From: CAYQQU01 sp964419545
GTDB lineage: Bacteria > Bacteroidota > Bacteroidia > Chitinophagales > Saprospiraceae
Assembly (NCBI GenBank): GCA_964419545.1
Contig: CAYQQU010000012.1
Span: forward strand, 1-64,000
Direction of reading: 5' to 3'
Length of the DNA stretch: 64,000 nt
Below the pieces are notes generated by a model. That model was not told the origin of the DNA and did no database searches. It was given only the letters and a program-made list of their open reading frames with translations. Each line of letters begins with the position of its first letter. Within the stretch, counting starts at the first letter, position 1. Both the position numbers and the translations under genes were made by a program. Positions 1-7,974 of this stretch are shown in pieces.

Positions 1-623
1 TCCAGCCCTACTTTCAGAGTATCGCTACTTTTCTGCGTAAGGAAAAAAAGAACGGCAAGACGATCTACCCGCCGGGTTCCCTGATTTTCAACGCGTTCAA
101 CACAACGCCTTTCCACGAAGTCAAGGTCGTCATCCTCGGCCAGGATCCCTACCACAATCCCGGGGAGGCCATGGGCCTTTGCTTTTCGGTGCCGCGCGGC
201 GTAAAAGTCCCTCCTTCTCTGCGCAACATTTACAAAGAACTCAACGACGACCTCGGCGCGCCCATTCCCGATCACGGCGACCTCACCTCTTGGGCGGAAA
301 ACGGCGTTTTTCTCCTCAACGCCATGCTGACCGTGGAGCGCAACAAACCCCGCTCCCACCAAAATATCGGCTGGCAGAACTTCACGGACGCCGTCATCCG
401 CACCCTTTCCCGCGAACGGGAGCACCTCGTCTTTATGCTCTGGGGTGGATTCGCCCGCAAAAAGAAACAACTCATCGACAGCGACCGGCACCTCATCCTC
501 GAGGCGGCCCACCCTTCGCCGCTGGCCGGCGGCGCTTTCTTCCAATCGCGGCATTTTTCAAAAGCCAATGCGTACCTGCAAGCCAACGGTAAAGATCCGG
601 TAGACTGGACGATCCCGGCCTGA
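1..623 (+). CDS. ung: Uracil-DNA glycosylase (5' end outside window)
   Basis: Removes uracil from DNA to start base excision repair in the cytoplasm. The frame is open from base 3 without a start, so the N-terminus lies beyond the left edge. The water-activating loop GQDPYH is at about 138-155, and the minor-groove loop HPSPLAGG at about 507-530, where the last Ser of the usual HPSPLS is replaced by Ala. NAMLTVE in the middle is the uracil-binding block of family 1 UNG. The end follows family length. It converges on the next gene with only 7 bp between stops. Family assignment is very secure. Confidence 0.96.
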   Translation, partial: QPYFQSIATFLRKEKKNGKTIYPPGSLIFNAFNTTPFHEVKVVILGQDPYHNPGEAMGLCFSVPRGVKVPPSLRNIYKELNDDLGAPIPDHGDLTSWAENGVFLLNAMLTVERNKPRSHQNIGWQNFTDAVIRTLSREREHLVFMLWGGFARKKKQLIDSDRHLILEAAHPSPLAGGAFFQSRHFSKANAYLQANGKDPVDWTIPA

Positions 624-630
624 TTGCGAA

Positions 631-3210
631 TCACTTCACTTTTCCCAACCGATAAGCGGCCACCCCGTCCGAAGCACCGGTCACCAGCAGCACGCCGCCC
701 TCACCATACCAATCCGCCGTGAAATAGGAGGTGCTGCCGAACAGGCGAACCGCCGGCAGCGGCTCACCGGCTTCGTCCAACATCAGCAATTTTCCGGAAC
801 GCAGGCGCAAGCCGATATTCTGGCGTTCCTTCTGTGGGCCGGCCACCGCGAACACGTCCGCGATCGCTCCCGCAAAGCGGCGGGAGAAAAAGCGTTCAAA
901 TGCATTGCCCCGGTAACCATAAACCGCTAAGGTCCTCCCCTCCCATACAATATAATCTTTGCGATCGTCCCCGGCCACATCGGCAAAGCGAAACCGCACC
1001 GCCCGCCGGTCGCCTGCGGGTACGGCCAGATTAAAAGCCGATCCATCCAGGCCGGTTACCCGGCAAATCCCGGAAGTGTCGGTGGCGACGATCCGGCGGC
1101 TCCGGGGATGCAATTGCCAATCGGGCGGCGACAGAAAACGGCTTTCCCAGGCCCGGGGCGGCAAGCGCATTTCGCCGTCGCGGCGCATGACGTACTGCGT
1201 TCCCCGCCGGCTGAGCGCCACTAGAAAATCCTGGTTGTCGTACTGAAAATGACGCAGGGGGAAGGCCAGGGTATCTTCCGGCATACCCGGGTTCCAGCCG
1301 GGAAGAGGACCTGCGTTCAGATCGTAGCCGTACACGCCCCCCCGCCGGCTGGGCGCAAAAAACACGAAATTGCCGTCGGCCTCGAAGTCGACCGCAACGG
1401 CAGCCGCGGCGGCGCCGCCGGGTATCGAGAGAGGAAACCCGGGGTAATCTTCGCCGGATTCGTCGATCAGATACAGGAATTTTTCTGTATTGCCGAACAA
1501 CAAGGGCGGCCGGCCGAAGCGCCCGGGCAGCACGCGCAGCCCTGATAATAACGGACCATCGAGGCGCCGTCGCCATTGCAAGTCGCCCCGATGGTCGAGC
1601 AGATAGCAATACCCCGCGGAATCGCTAATGCCAATACCCGGAGGTTGCCCCGGCCGCAAGGGCAGGGGGACGGGCGGAGTCGCCGGAGGAGCGGATAAGG
1701 CGGTGCGCCAGAGCTGAGTAGGCCCCGCCAAAACCCCGGCAGGGCGATAGCGCCCGCCTCCGCTGAAGGTGATGCGCCGGCCCTCTACCCGGAAGTTGAG
1801 CCCCAGAAAACCCAACCGCTCCCATTCGGCAGTCGGCAGGCCGAATTCGTAAAGACGCTTGGCCGGCGGTTCGAAGGGCAGGGTGCGTTGCAGGAAATAA
1901 GCAGGGCCGGGTTTTCGGTTTTCCGCCACAAAAGCCAGGAAGGCCGTATCGGTCGCCAGTGTTCCTCCCGCCGTATAGAGATCGATCCAGGATTCCAGCG
2001 CTGCTTTCGAATCCGCGAAGAGTGCGTAATCCCCGATAAAAGTGTAGAAAGGATTGCGCAGCGAAGGATTGCCCGGAAGCGCCAAAGGTCCCAACAGATC
2101 TCCTTCGAGTATTTGCTGAATGTCAAATGCCTGATAAGCATACTGTTGCAGTACGCCCACCTGCTCACCGTAAGCGAACAAGGCCTCGGCGGCGGCTTCC
2201 CGGTCGCGACAACGGGCCAGAAAAAAAAGGGGCCCCGCCGGCGAATCGCCAGGCGCCGGAAAGGTGATCAAAGCCCCTTCTTCACGCCACCACGGCCGGA
2301 GAAACTGCTCAAAACGAGACGCCGCGCCATCTTTCGGCAGTACGCGGAAAAAGGCGTCCGGGGCGGTAATCGACCACCAGGTAATGGTGGCGGCGACGTC
2401 GGGTACGAAGCGCCACAGGCTATCCGGCGTTCCCGGTCGCTGCGCTTTTAATCCATCCCAGAATCCGGACGGCTTTTCCATTTGCCACACTCCCTGCACC
2501 TCCAGCCGCTGCTCCGACTCTTGCCAGCCTACCGCGCCGCCGCCGGCAGCCGCATGCAGCAACCAGGGCGCGGGGTCCGAGCCGTCGCCCGGCGACCGGT
2601 AGCACACCCCCTGACTTTCGGCGGCCAGCCGGCGCAACGGGCGGGCTTCGATCCAATGGGACGACGGCTCGTTTTGCAGCGCCTGTACCGCTTCTTCCAC
2701 CTGAAAGGGGTAGCGCCCCACGATAAGCAGTCCTTCGCTGAAAGCGACGGATGCCGGCGTCAGCCCATCCGCTTTTAAATGATAAATGGATTGCCCCAGG
2801 AAAGCAGAGCGGCGCGAGGGCGGAACCGAAAGGGAATCGAGGCGATTGCGAATAGCGCCTGCGGCCGGCGCCCCGTCGATGATCAGCGTGCCCTCCCAGC
2901 GACCGGGCCGGGATTGTTGCCAGGCCAGTACAAAAGCGCGTTCCTTCGGCAGCGGACCGGCAAGCCGGCGCACCCAATGGGCGTAGTCGCGTAAGCAGTC
3001 GCCGGCAGCCCCGGACCAATTGACCGAATCGGGATGCAATACCGGCCCTTCCCCCGGAGGAAAATAAAGAAAATAAGGAATGGTGGCGGCTACTGCCGCC
3101 GCGGGCCCCGCGATGCGGCTCTGCAGCAGAGAGCGGTACAACAGCGCCCCGGCGACCAGCACGAAAAAAAGGAAAAGGAACCAGGCTTTGGAAATACTTA
3201 CCTTTTGCAA
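631..3210 (-). CDS. Membrane-anchored protein with C-terminal beta-propeller-like half, unknown function
   Basis: An 859-aa protein of no family I can name. Residues about 10-27 form one hydrophobic segment (WFLFLFFVLVAGALL), so it is an anchored or exported protein with a large periplasmic part. The first 500 residues are unlike anything I recognise. From about residue 515 onward there are repeated short blocks such as YCYLLDHRGDLQW, FLYLIDESGE and GVYGYDLN, typical of PQQ/WD-like propeller blades. The only usable start is TTG at 3210, twelve bases after an in-frame TAA, so the N-terminus is well constrained. It is divergent from the DUF423 gene and shares an 86-bp promoter region. Function is unknown. 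Confidence 0.8.
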   Translation of the reverse strand: MQKVSISKAWFLFLFFVLVAGALLYRSLLQSRIAGPAAAVAATIPYFLYFPPGEGPVLHPDSVNWSGAAGDCLRDYAHWVRRLAGPLPKERAFVLAWQQSRPGRWEGTLIIDGAPAAGAIRNRLDSLSVPPSRRSAFLGQSIYHLKADGLTPASVAFSEGLLIVGRYPFQVEEAVQALQNEPSSHWIEARPLRRLAAESQGVCYRSPGDGSDPAPWLLHAAAGGGAVGWQESEQRLEVQGVWQMEKPSGFWDGLKAQRPGTPDSLWRFVPDVAATITWWSITAPDAFFRVLPKDGAASRFEQFLRPWWREEGALITFPAPGDSPAGPLFFLARCRDREAAAEALFAYGEQVGVLQQYAYQAFDIQQILEGDLLGPLALPGNPSLRNPFYTFIGDYALFADSKAALESWIDLYTAGGTLATDTAFLAFVAENRKPGPAYFLQRTLPFEPPAKRLYEFGLPTAEWERLGFLGLNFRVEGRRITFSGGGRYRPAGVLAGPTQLWRTALSAPPATPPVPLPLRPGQPPGIGISDSAGYCYLLDHRGDLQWRRRLDGPLLSGLRVLPGRFGRPPLLFGNTEKFLYLIDESGEDYPGFPLSIPGGAAAAAVAVDFEADGNFVFFAPSRRGGVYGYDLNAGPLPGWNPGMPEDTLAFPLRHFQYDNQDFLVALSRRGTQYVMRRDGEMRLPPRAWESRFLSPPDWQLHPRSRRIVATDTSGICRVTGLDGSAFNLAVPAGDRRAVRFRFADVAGDDRKDYIVWEGRTLAVYGYRGNAFERFFSRRFAGAIADVFAVAGPQKERQNIGLRLRSGKLLMLDEAGEPLPAVRLFGSTSYFTADWYGEGGVLLVTGASDGVAAYRLGKVK

Positions 3211-3219
3211 ACCGTTTTA

Positions 3220-3227
3220 TACCTTTG
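3220..3227 (+). promoter_or_regulatory. Putative Bacteroidota -7 box for DUF423-M32 operon
   Basis: TACCTTTG matches the TAnnTTTG -7 consensus exactly and lies about 70 bp before the DUF423 ATG. No TTG is at the normal -33 spacing, so support is partial. Confidence 0.4.
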
Positions 3228-3296
3228 TTTAGTAGAATCCTAACTCAAAACAACCTAAACAAAAATATTAAGCAAATACCGAAAAAAAATCCGACC

Positions 3297-3707
3297 ATGC
3301 GAAAATTGTTCCTCCGGATCGGCAGCCTGCTGGCGCTGATCGCAGTGGGACTTGGGGCGCTTGGTTCACACGCGCTCAAAGATGTTCTCACCCCCGAAGC
3401 CCTGGACACCTTCGAAACCGGGGTTCGCTACCATTTTTTTCACGCCCTGGCGATCTTACTCGTCGACGTTCTGATCCACTTCCGGAAAAAAGCCCAACTG
3501 GTATGGGCGGGCTGGATGTTCACCCTCGGCGTCGTCCTTTTTTCCGGATCGCTCTATCTGCTGGCGTTGCGGGAAGCGATGAACCTGCCGGTCGAATGGC
3601 TAGGCCCGGTAACGCCTGTCGGCGGGCTCCTCTTTATGGCCGGATGGGCCTTGTTGTTTTTGTCGACCTTTACGTTTAAATCGCCAAAAAAGAAAGAAGA
3701 CACCTGA
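3297..3707 (+). CDS. DUF423 family small membrane protein (YgdD-like)
   Basis: A 136-aa inner-membrane protein with four predicted membrane segments. The family signature LGALGSHALKD near residue 20 and the YHFFHALAILLVD block identify DUF423. The frame is open upstream, but the ATG at 3297 matches the family N-terminus and gives a normal length. It ends 4 bp before the M32 carboxypeptidase start, so the two are almost certainly co-transcribed. The biochemical role of DUF423 is not established; nothing here adds to it. Confidence 0.9.
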   Translation: MRKLFLRIGSLLALIAVGLGALGSHALKDVLTPEALDTFETGVRYHFFHALAILLVDVLIHFRKKAQLVWAGWMFTLGVVLFSGSLYLLALREAMNLPVEWLGPVTPVGGLLFMAGWALLFLSTFTFKSPKKKEDT

Positions 3708-3711
3708 CCAT

Positions 3712-5214
3712 ATGGCCCAAGACCAGTACCAAGCCTTTGCCGAGCACCTGCGCCGTATTGCCGACCTCGAAAGCAGTATCGCCGTTTTGAGCTGGGATAA
3801 AGAAGTGAACATGCCGCCGCGGGGCGCCCGTTTTCGCTCCCGGCAGCTGGCTACGCTCGCCGGCCTGCAGTTCGACCTGCTCAAAGATCCCGCCCTGGGC
3901 GACCTCCTGGAAGCGCTCTCGGCCGACGGCTCGAATCTGGATAAGCGGGAGCGCCGCAACGTCGAGCTCACCCGCCGCGATCGCGACCGCCAGCTCCGCC
4001 TTGACCAGGCCTTCGTGATCCGCCGCTCGGAAGCCACTTCGCGGGCCTACCATGCCTGGCTGGCCGCCAGAGAAGCGAATGACTTCGAACGCTTCCGGGA
4101 ACCCCTCGAAGCGATGGTGACGCTGAAGCAGGAAGAAGCTGAACGCATGGGCTACGACCGCCACCCCTACGATGCACTGCTCGAAGAGTTTGAGCCCGGG
4201 TGTACCGTAGCGCAGCTCGATGCCTTGTTCGCCGGACTCCGCGGGCCGCTCGGCGCGCTGGTACAAGGCATTGCCGACCGACCCCAGGTCGATGATAGTT
4301 TTTTGCGGCGGCGGTTTCCCAAAGACCGGCAGTGGCGCTGGGGCCTGGCTTTGCTCGACATCCTGCAATTCGACCAGGAACGCGGCCGCCAGGATGTGAG
4401 CCCGCACCCGTTTACTATCAACTTTTCGGCGGAGGACGTGCGCGTCACCACCCGCATCGACGAAAACGACCTCGCCAACCTCACCTGGAGCTGTATTCAC
4501 GAGATCGGACACGCCCTTTACGAACAAGGCCTGCCCAGCGACCAGTACGGCTTGCCGCTGGGCCGGAATCTATCCCTTGGCATCCACGAGTCGCAATCGC
4601 GCCTTTGGGAAAACCACGTGGGCCGCAGCCGCGCTTTCTGGGCCGTTTTTCTGCCCACGCTGAAAAGCTATTTTCCCGGGACCCTCGACGATATCGACCT
4701 CGATACCTTTTACCGGGGCGTCAACAAGGTGCATCCAAGCCTGATCCGCACCGAATCGGACGAGCTGCACTACCACCTGCACATCCTGATCCGCTACGAA
4801 TTGGAGAAAGCCCTGATCACCGGCGACCTGCCGGTAGCGGACCTGCCGGCCGCCTGGCGGGAAAAATACCGGACGTACCTCGACCTCGGAATACCCGACG
4901 ATCGCCAGGGCATCCTCCAGGATATTCACTGGGCGCACGGCAGCATCGGCTATTTTCCGACCTACACGCTGGGCAGCCTCTACGCCGCCCAGTTTTTCGA
5001 ACGAGCAGCACAAGATATTCCCGGGCTGCGACAGTCCGTCGGCCGCCAGGAACTCGCCGAACTGCGCCGGTGGCTGGAACGCCATATTCACGTGCACGGA
5101 CGCTTCTACACGGCCGAGGACCTCTGCACGCAACTGACCGGCCGCCCCCTGAGCCCCGAGCCTTTCCTGGAATACGCCGCCCGCAAATTCGAGGACATCT
5201 ACCGGATGGTCTGA
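3712..5214 (+). CDS. M32 family metallocarboxypeptidase
   Basis: A 500-aa zinc carboxypeptidase of the Taq/Pfu M32 family, which trims C-terminal residues from peptides in the cytoplasm. The zinc motif HEIGHALYEQG is at about residues 262-272, followed by the family block HESQSRLWEN about 27 residues later, whose Glu is the third zinc ligand. The motif LHYHLHILIRYELE of the substrate-binding region is also present. There is no signal peptide. Length equals the family norm. The start ATG at 3712 lies 4 bp after the DUF423 stop. A cytoplasmic peptide-recycling role is inferred from the family. Confidence 0.96.
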   Translation: MAQDQYQAFAEHLRRIADLESSIAVLSWDKEVNMPPRGARFRSRQLATLAGLQFDLLKDPALGDLLEALSADGSNLDKRERRNVELTRRDRDRQLRLDQAFVIRRSEATSRAYHAWLAAREANDFERFREPLEAMVTLKQEEAERMGYDRHPYDALLEEFEPGCTVAQLDALFAGLRGPLGALVQGIADRPQVDDSFLRRRFPKDRQWRWGLALLDILQFDQERGRQDVSPHPFTINFSAEDVRVTTRIDENDLANLTWSCIHEIGHALYEQGLPSDQYGLPLGRNLSLGIHESQSRLWENHVGRSRAFWAVFLPTLKSYFPGTLDDIDLDTFYRGVNKVHPSLIRTESDELHYHLHILIRYELEKALITGDLPVADLPAAWREKYRTYLDLGIPDDRQGILQDIHWAHGSIGYFPTYTLGSLYAAQFFERAAQDIPGLRQSVGRQELAELRRWLERHIHVHGRFYTAEDLCTQLTGRPLSPEPFLEYAARKFEDIYRMV

Positions 5215-5501
5215 AGTTTTCTCAGGAATGTGAATAAAAACTGGCTAAAAAATCGAGCAAATTTCTGGAAATATGCCGCCGTTGAATAACTTTGGTAGAT
5301 AAACCAGGCTGAAGAACGCACCAAAAGCCCGGTACTTTCCTCCGAGTGGGAGTCTTAGTGATTGATGTAGGACAGCAGAACGAAGACCAAAATTCCCGGC
5401 CCTTTTATATCGAAAGTGGAGTTTTCCGAAAATCCCGAACAGAGTAGGAAGCGGATGCCGAAAAGCTAATAGAGTAGGCCCAACATTAATCTGTAGTTAT
5501 T
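5215..5501 (+). promoter_or_regulatory. Promoter and long leader of the TM2 gene
   Basis: No gene fits this 287-bp stretch. TAACTTTG at 5287-5294 matches the TAnnTTTG -7 box, which would give a leader of about 200 nt before the TM2 ATG. The leader contains small stems such as CTCC-gagt-GGGAG near 5341-5353. It might be a regulatory leader or host a small RNA, but I do not recognise any known riboswitch. Confidence 0.35.
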
Positions 5502-6008
5502 ATGAAAACTTTCATCAAGACCCTTCTCATTTTCCTTTGCCTGGTGATCGGCGCCGGCCAGTCTATGGCGGTAGTCGGGGTTAAGCCCGTAGAAGACAGC
5601 GCCAAAGAAAAGGCGGAGCTCTCCGATGAGCTCAACCTGAACAACCTCGACGCGCTTTCGGTGGAAGAATTTCTTGCACTAACCCCTAAGCAGATCCGGA
5701 AGGATTACGGCAAGAAGCTGTCCCTGAAAGAGGTGATCGCCCTGAAGGTCGCTCAGAAAAAAGTGAAAAAGCAGTTGAAAAAAGGCGACGCCAGCGGCAA
5801 TCCCAAGAGCCAGCTGGTCGCTCTGCTGCTCGTTATTTTCGTCGGCGGCCTCGGCATCCACCGCTTCTACCTCGGTTACACCACCATCGGGATTATCCAG
5901 CTGCTGACGCTGGGCGGCTGCGGCATCTGGGCGCTGATCGACCTGATCCGCATTGTTACCGGTGATCTCTTACCCGCCGACGGCAGCGCCTATGATCCGG
6001 AACTTTAA
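5502..6008 (+). CDS. TM2 domain-containing exported protein
   Basis: A 168-aa protein with an N-terminal signal peptide (about 1-23, ending SMA), a charged lysine-rich helical segment (about 30-100) and a C-terminal TM2 domain of two membrane helices. The TM2 hallmark is seen as VGGLGIHRFYLGYTTIGIIQLLT followed by GIWALIDLIRI. TM2 proteins are membrane proteins of poorly defined role. The ATG at 5502 is the only start preceding the signal peptide. Its 3' end overlaps the DUF2752 gene by 17 bp, indicating translational coupling. Confidence 0.88.
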   Translation: MKTFIKTLLIFLCLVIGAGQSMAVVGVKPVEDSAKEKAELSDELNLNNLDALSVEEFLALTPKQIRKDYGKKLSLKEVIALKVAQKKVKKQLKKGDASGNPKSQLVALLLVIFVGGLGIHRFYLGYTTIGIIQLLTLGGCGIWALIDLIRIVTGDLLPADGSAYDPEL

Positions 6009-6333
6009 GGCATACTGGCCCCTGGTCAAGCTGGTTGTCCTTATCGTTATCCCCATCATTTTACTGATTTTACCGGCTGACTTTTTCAACGACGGGCAAG
6101 CTGTCTGCCTCTCCGTATTGCTGGCGGGCGTAGAATGTTACGCCTGCGGGCTTACCCGGGGCATGATGCACCTGATCCATTTCGACTTTGCCGAAGCGTA
6201 TTATTTTAATCCGCTTTCCTTTGTCGTCTTCCCCCTGCTCGCTTGGGTATGGGGGCGCTGGTTATGGCAAGCCTGGCGGAAAGTTCAGCACAACCGAAAA
6301 TTGCATCTGGATCACGCCGGCCGGGACCAGTAG
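5992..6333 (+). CDS. DUF2752 membrane protein
   Basis: A 113-aa membrane protein with two to three hydrophobic segments. The DUF2752 signature is CxxCGLTR followed by a downstream NP; here it appears as ECYACGLTRGMMHL and YYFNPLSFV. The start at 5992 lies inside the end of the TM2 gene in another frame. This TM2-DUF2752 pairing is common in Bacteroidota from memory, and the function is unknown. Transcription likely ends at two tandem terminators at 6364-6423. Confidence 0.85.
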   Translation: MIRNFKAYWPLVKLVVLIVIPIILLILPADFFNDGQAVCLSVLLAGVECYACGLTRGMMHLIHFDFAEAYYFNPLSFVVFPLLAWVWGRWLWQAWRKVQHNRKLHLDHAGRDQ

Positions 6334-6363
6334 TGATCTCGATCAATGAGAATATCCAATCGA

Positions 6364-6397
6364 CCTTCTCCTTTTCATTTAAGGGGAGGGTTTTTTT
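6364..6397 (+). terminator. Intrinsic terminator (first of two)
   Basis: CCTTCTCC (6364-6371) pairs fully with GGGGAGGG (6383-6390), two pairs being G-U, and is followed by seven T. It sits 31 bp after the DUF2752 stop. Confidence 0.7.
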
Positions 6398-6401
6398 ATC
6401 T

Positions 6402-6423
6402 GTTCCCCATTGGGAACTTTTTT
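6402..6423 (+). terminator. Intrinsic terminator (second of two)
   Basis: GTTCCC-CATT-GGGAAC is a perfect 6-bp stem with a 4-nt loop, followed directly by six T (6418-6423). It backs up the terminator just upstream and insulates the helicase gene. Confidence 0.8.
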
Positions 6424-6464
6424 AGCTTAATCCGGTCTAAAATAAAAAGCAAATCGCTCTAACC

Positions 6465-7757
6465 GTGCTCGATAAAGAACCGCTCGAACTCAGCTCCGAC
6501 TTCCGCTACGCCCTCGATCAGCTGGAAGCGGGCGCCAACCTGTTCATCACCGGGCGCGCCGGCACCGGCAAGTCCACCCTGCTGACGTTATTCCGCAACA
6601 CCACGCGCCGCAAGGTCGTGGTGCTGGCGCCCACCGGCGTCGCTGCGCTTAACGTACAGGGACAGACCATCCACTCTTTTTTCGGCTTTCCGCCGCGGCT
6701 GCTCTCCAGCCGCGACATCAAAAAGCGACGCAACCGGCGCCTCTACCAGAATATGGAAGTGATGGTCATCGACGAGATATCGATGGTGCGCGCCGATATG
6801 CTCGACAATATCGACTACTTCCTGCGTCTCAACCGCGACAGCCACCTGCCGTTCGGCGGCGTCCAGGTGGTCTTTTTCGGCGACCTTTTTCAGTTGCCGC
6901 CGGTGGTCGCCTCCGACGTGGAAGCCGGCCTCTTTCAACTCCAGTACGCTTCGCCTTACTTCTTCTCGGCCAAAGTCATTGAGCAGGGCTTTCGCCTGGA
7001 AATGCTGGAGCTGCAAAAAGTGTATCGCCAGGAAAACCGCCGCTTCCTGCGCCTGCTCGACGCCGTACGCCTCAACCAGATCGACCGCGACGACCTCGAA
7101 GAACTCAACGAGCGCCACCTGCCCCAGTTCGAACCGGAATCCTTCTACATCACCCTCTCGGCCCGCAACGACAAGGTCAACGCCATCAACCGGCGCGAAC
7201 TGGATCGCATTCCCCTGCCGGAACGCACCTATCCGGCCGCCGTCACCGGCAATTTCAACCCCAAACTCTACCCCACCGAAGCCGCCCTGAAGCTGAAGCT
7301 CAACGCCCAGGTGATGTTCATCAAGAACGATCCCGAAAAAGCCTTCGTCAACGGCACCATCGGCAAGGTCGTTAAGCTCGAGAACGAGCGCGTCACGGTT
7401 CTGGTCGAAGAAAAAGCCGGGCAACAACGCTACGTGGAGCTGGCGCCTATGGAATGGGAGATCCTCAAGTACAAGCCGGGCGAAAACGATCCCAACCTGA
7501 TCGAGACCGAGGTGATCGGCACTTTCCGGCAGTTTCCCCTCCGCCTGGCCTGGGCGGTCACCATCCACAAAGCGCAGGGCAAAACTTTCGACAAAGTGAT
7601 CATCGACCTGGGCAGGGGCGCCTTCGAACACGGACAGACCTACGTGGCCCTCAGCCGCTGCCGCAGCCTGGAAGGGATCGTCCTCAAACAACCGATGCGC
7701 CCACGCGATATCCTCACCGACGAACGCATCATCGACTATTACGAGTCCGCCAGATGA
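6465..7757 (+). CDS. PIF1-like superfamily 1 helicase / AAA ATPase
   Basis: A 430-aa cytoplasmic DNA helicase. Walker A is GRAGTGKSTLL (about 30-40), Walker B is MVIDEISMV (about 100-108), and FFGDLFQLPPV (about 141-151) is the PIF1/RecD motif III. The C-terminus carries AVTIHKAQGKTFDKVIID and TYVALSRCRSL, the UvrD-type motifs V-VI. The start is GTG at 6465; the reading MLDKEPLEL is the usual N-terminus of this Bacteroidota group and no nearby ATG would keep it. A role in unwinding structured DNA or replication support is inferred from the family. It stands alone between terminators and the next small gene. Confidence 0.92.
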   Translation: MLDKEPLELSSDFRYALDQLEAGANLFITGRAGTGKSTLLTLFRNTTRRKVVVLAPTGVAALNVQGQTIHSFFGFPPRLLSSRDIKKRRNRRLYQNMEVMVIDEISMVRADMLDNIDYFLRLNRDSHLPFGGVQVVFFGDLFQLPPVVASDVEAGLFQLQYASPYFFSAKVIEQGFRLEMLELQKVYRQENRRFLRLLDAVRLNQIDRDDLEELNERHLPQFEPESFYITLSARNDKVNAINRRELDRIPLPERTYPAAVTGNFNPKLYPTEAALKLKLNAQVMFIKNDPEKAFVNGTIGKVVKLENERVTVLVEEKAGQQRYVELAPMEWEILKYKPGENDPNLIETEVIGTFRQFPLRLAWAVTIHKAQGKTFDKVIIDLGRGAFEHGQTYVALSRCRSLEGIVLKQPMRPRDILTDERIIDYYESAR

Positions 7758-7830
7758 GAAAAAATGGAATTTGCCAAAAATCTGTCGACAATTTGTTATT
7801 TTAGATGGTCTAACCAAATCCAGATAAAAA

Positions 7831-7974
7831 ATGGCGACTAGAGTAAAAACGAAGAGAAAAAGACGCAAAGAAATCCGGGATCAGAAGCAGGAGCGTAAAT
7901 TTTTCACCATCGTGATCGTCGGCACCCTGGCTTTACTGGTCTTGCTGTATATCGCTTTCGCCAGCTCCTTTTAA
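7831..7974 (+). CDS. Small single-span membrane protein (47 aa)
   Basis: ATG at 7831 begins a 47-codon frame. The first 24 residues are strongly basic (RVKTKRKRRKEIRDQKQERK), followed by one membrane span (TIVIVGTLALLVLLYIAF) and a short tail. The basic-then-hydrophobic layout predicts an N-in single-pass membrane protein. It lies 73 bp after the helicase stop in the same direction. Its last 42 bp overlap the 3' end of the convergent membrane-protein gene, both frames being open. No family recognised. Confidence 0.6.
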   Translation: MATRVKTKRKRRKEIRDQKQERKFFTIVIVGTLALLVLLYIAFASSF

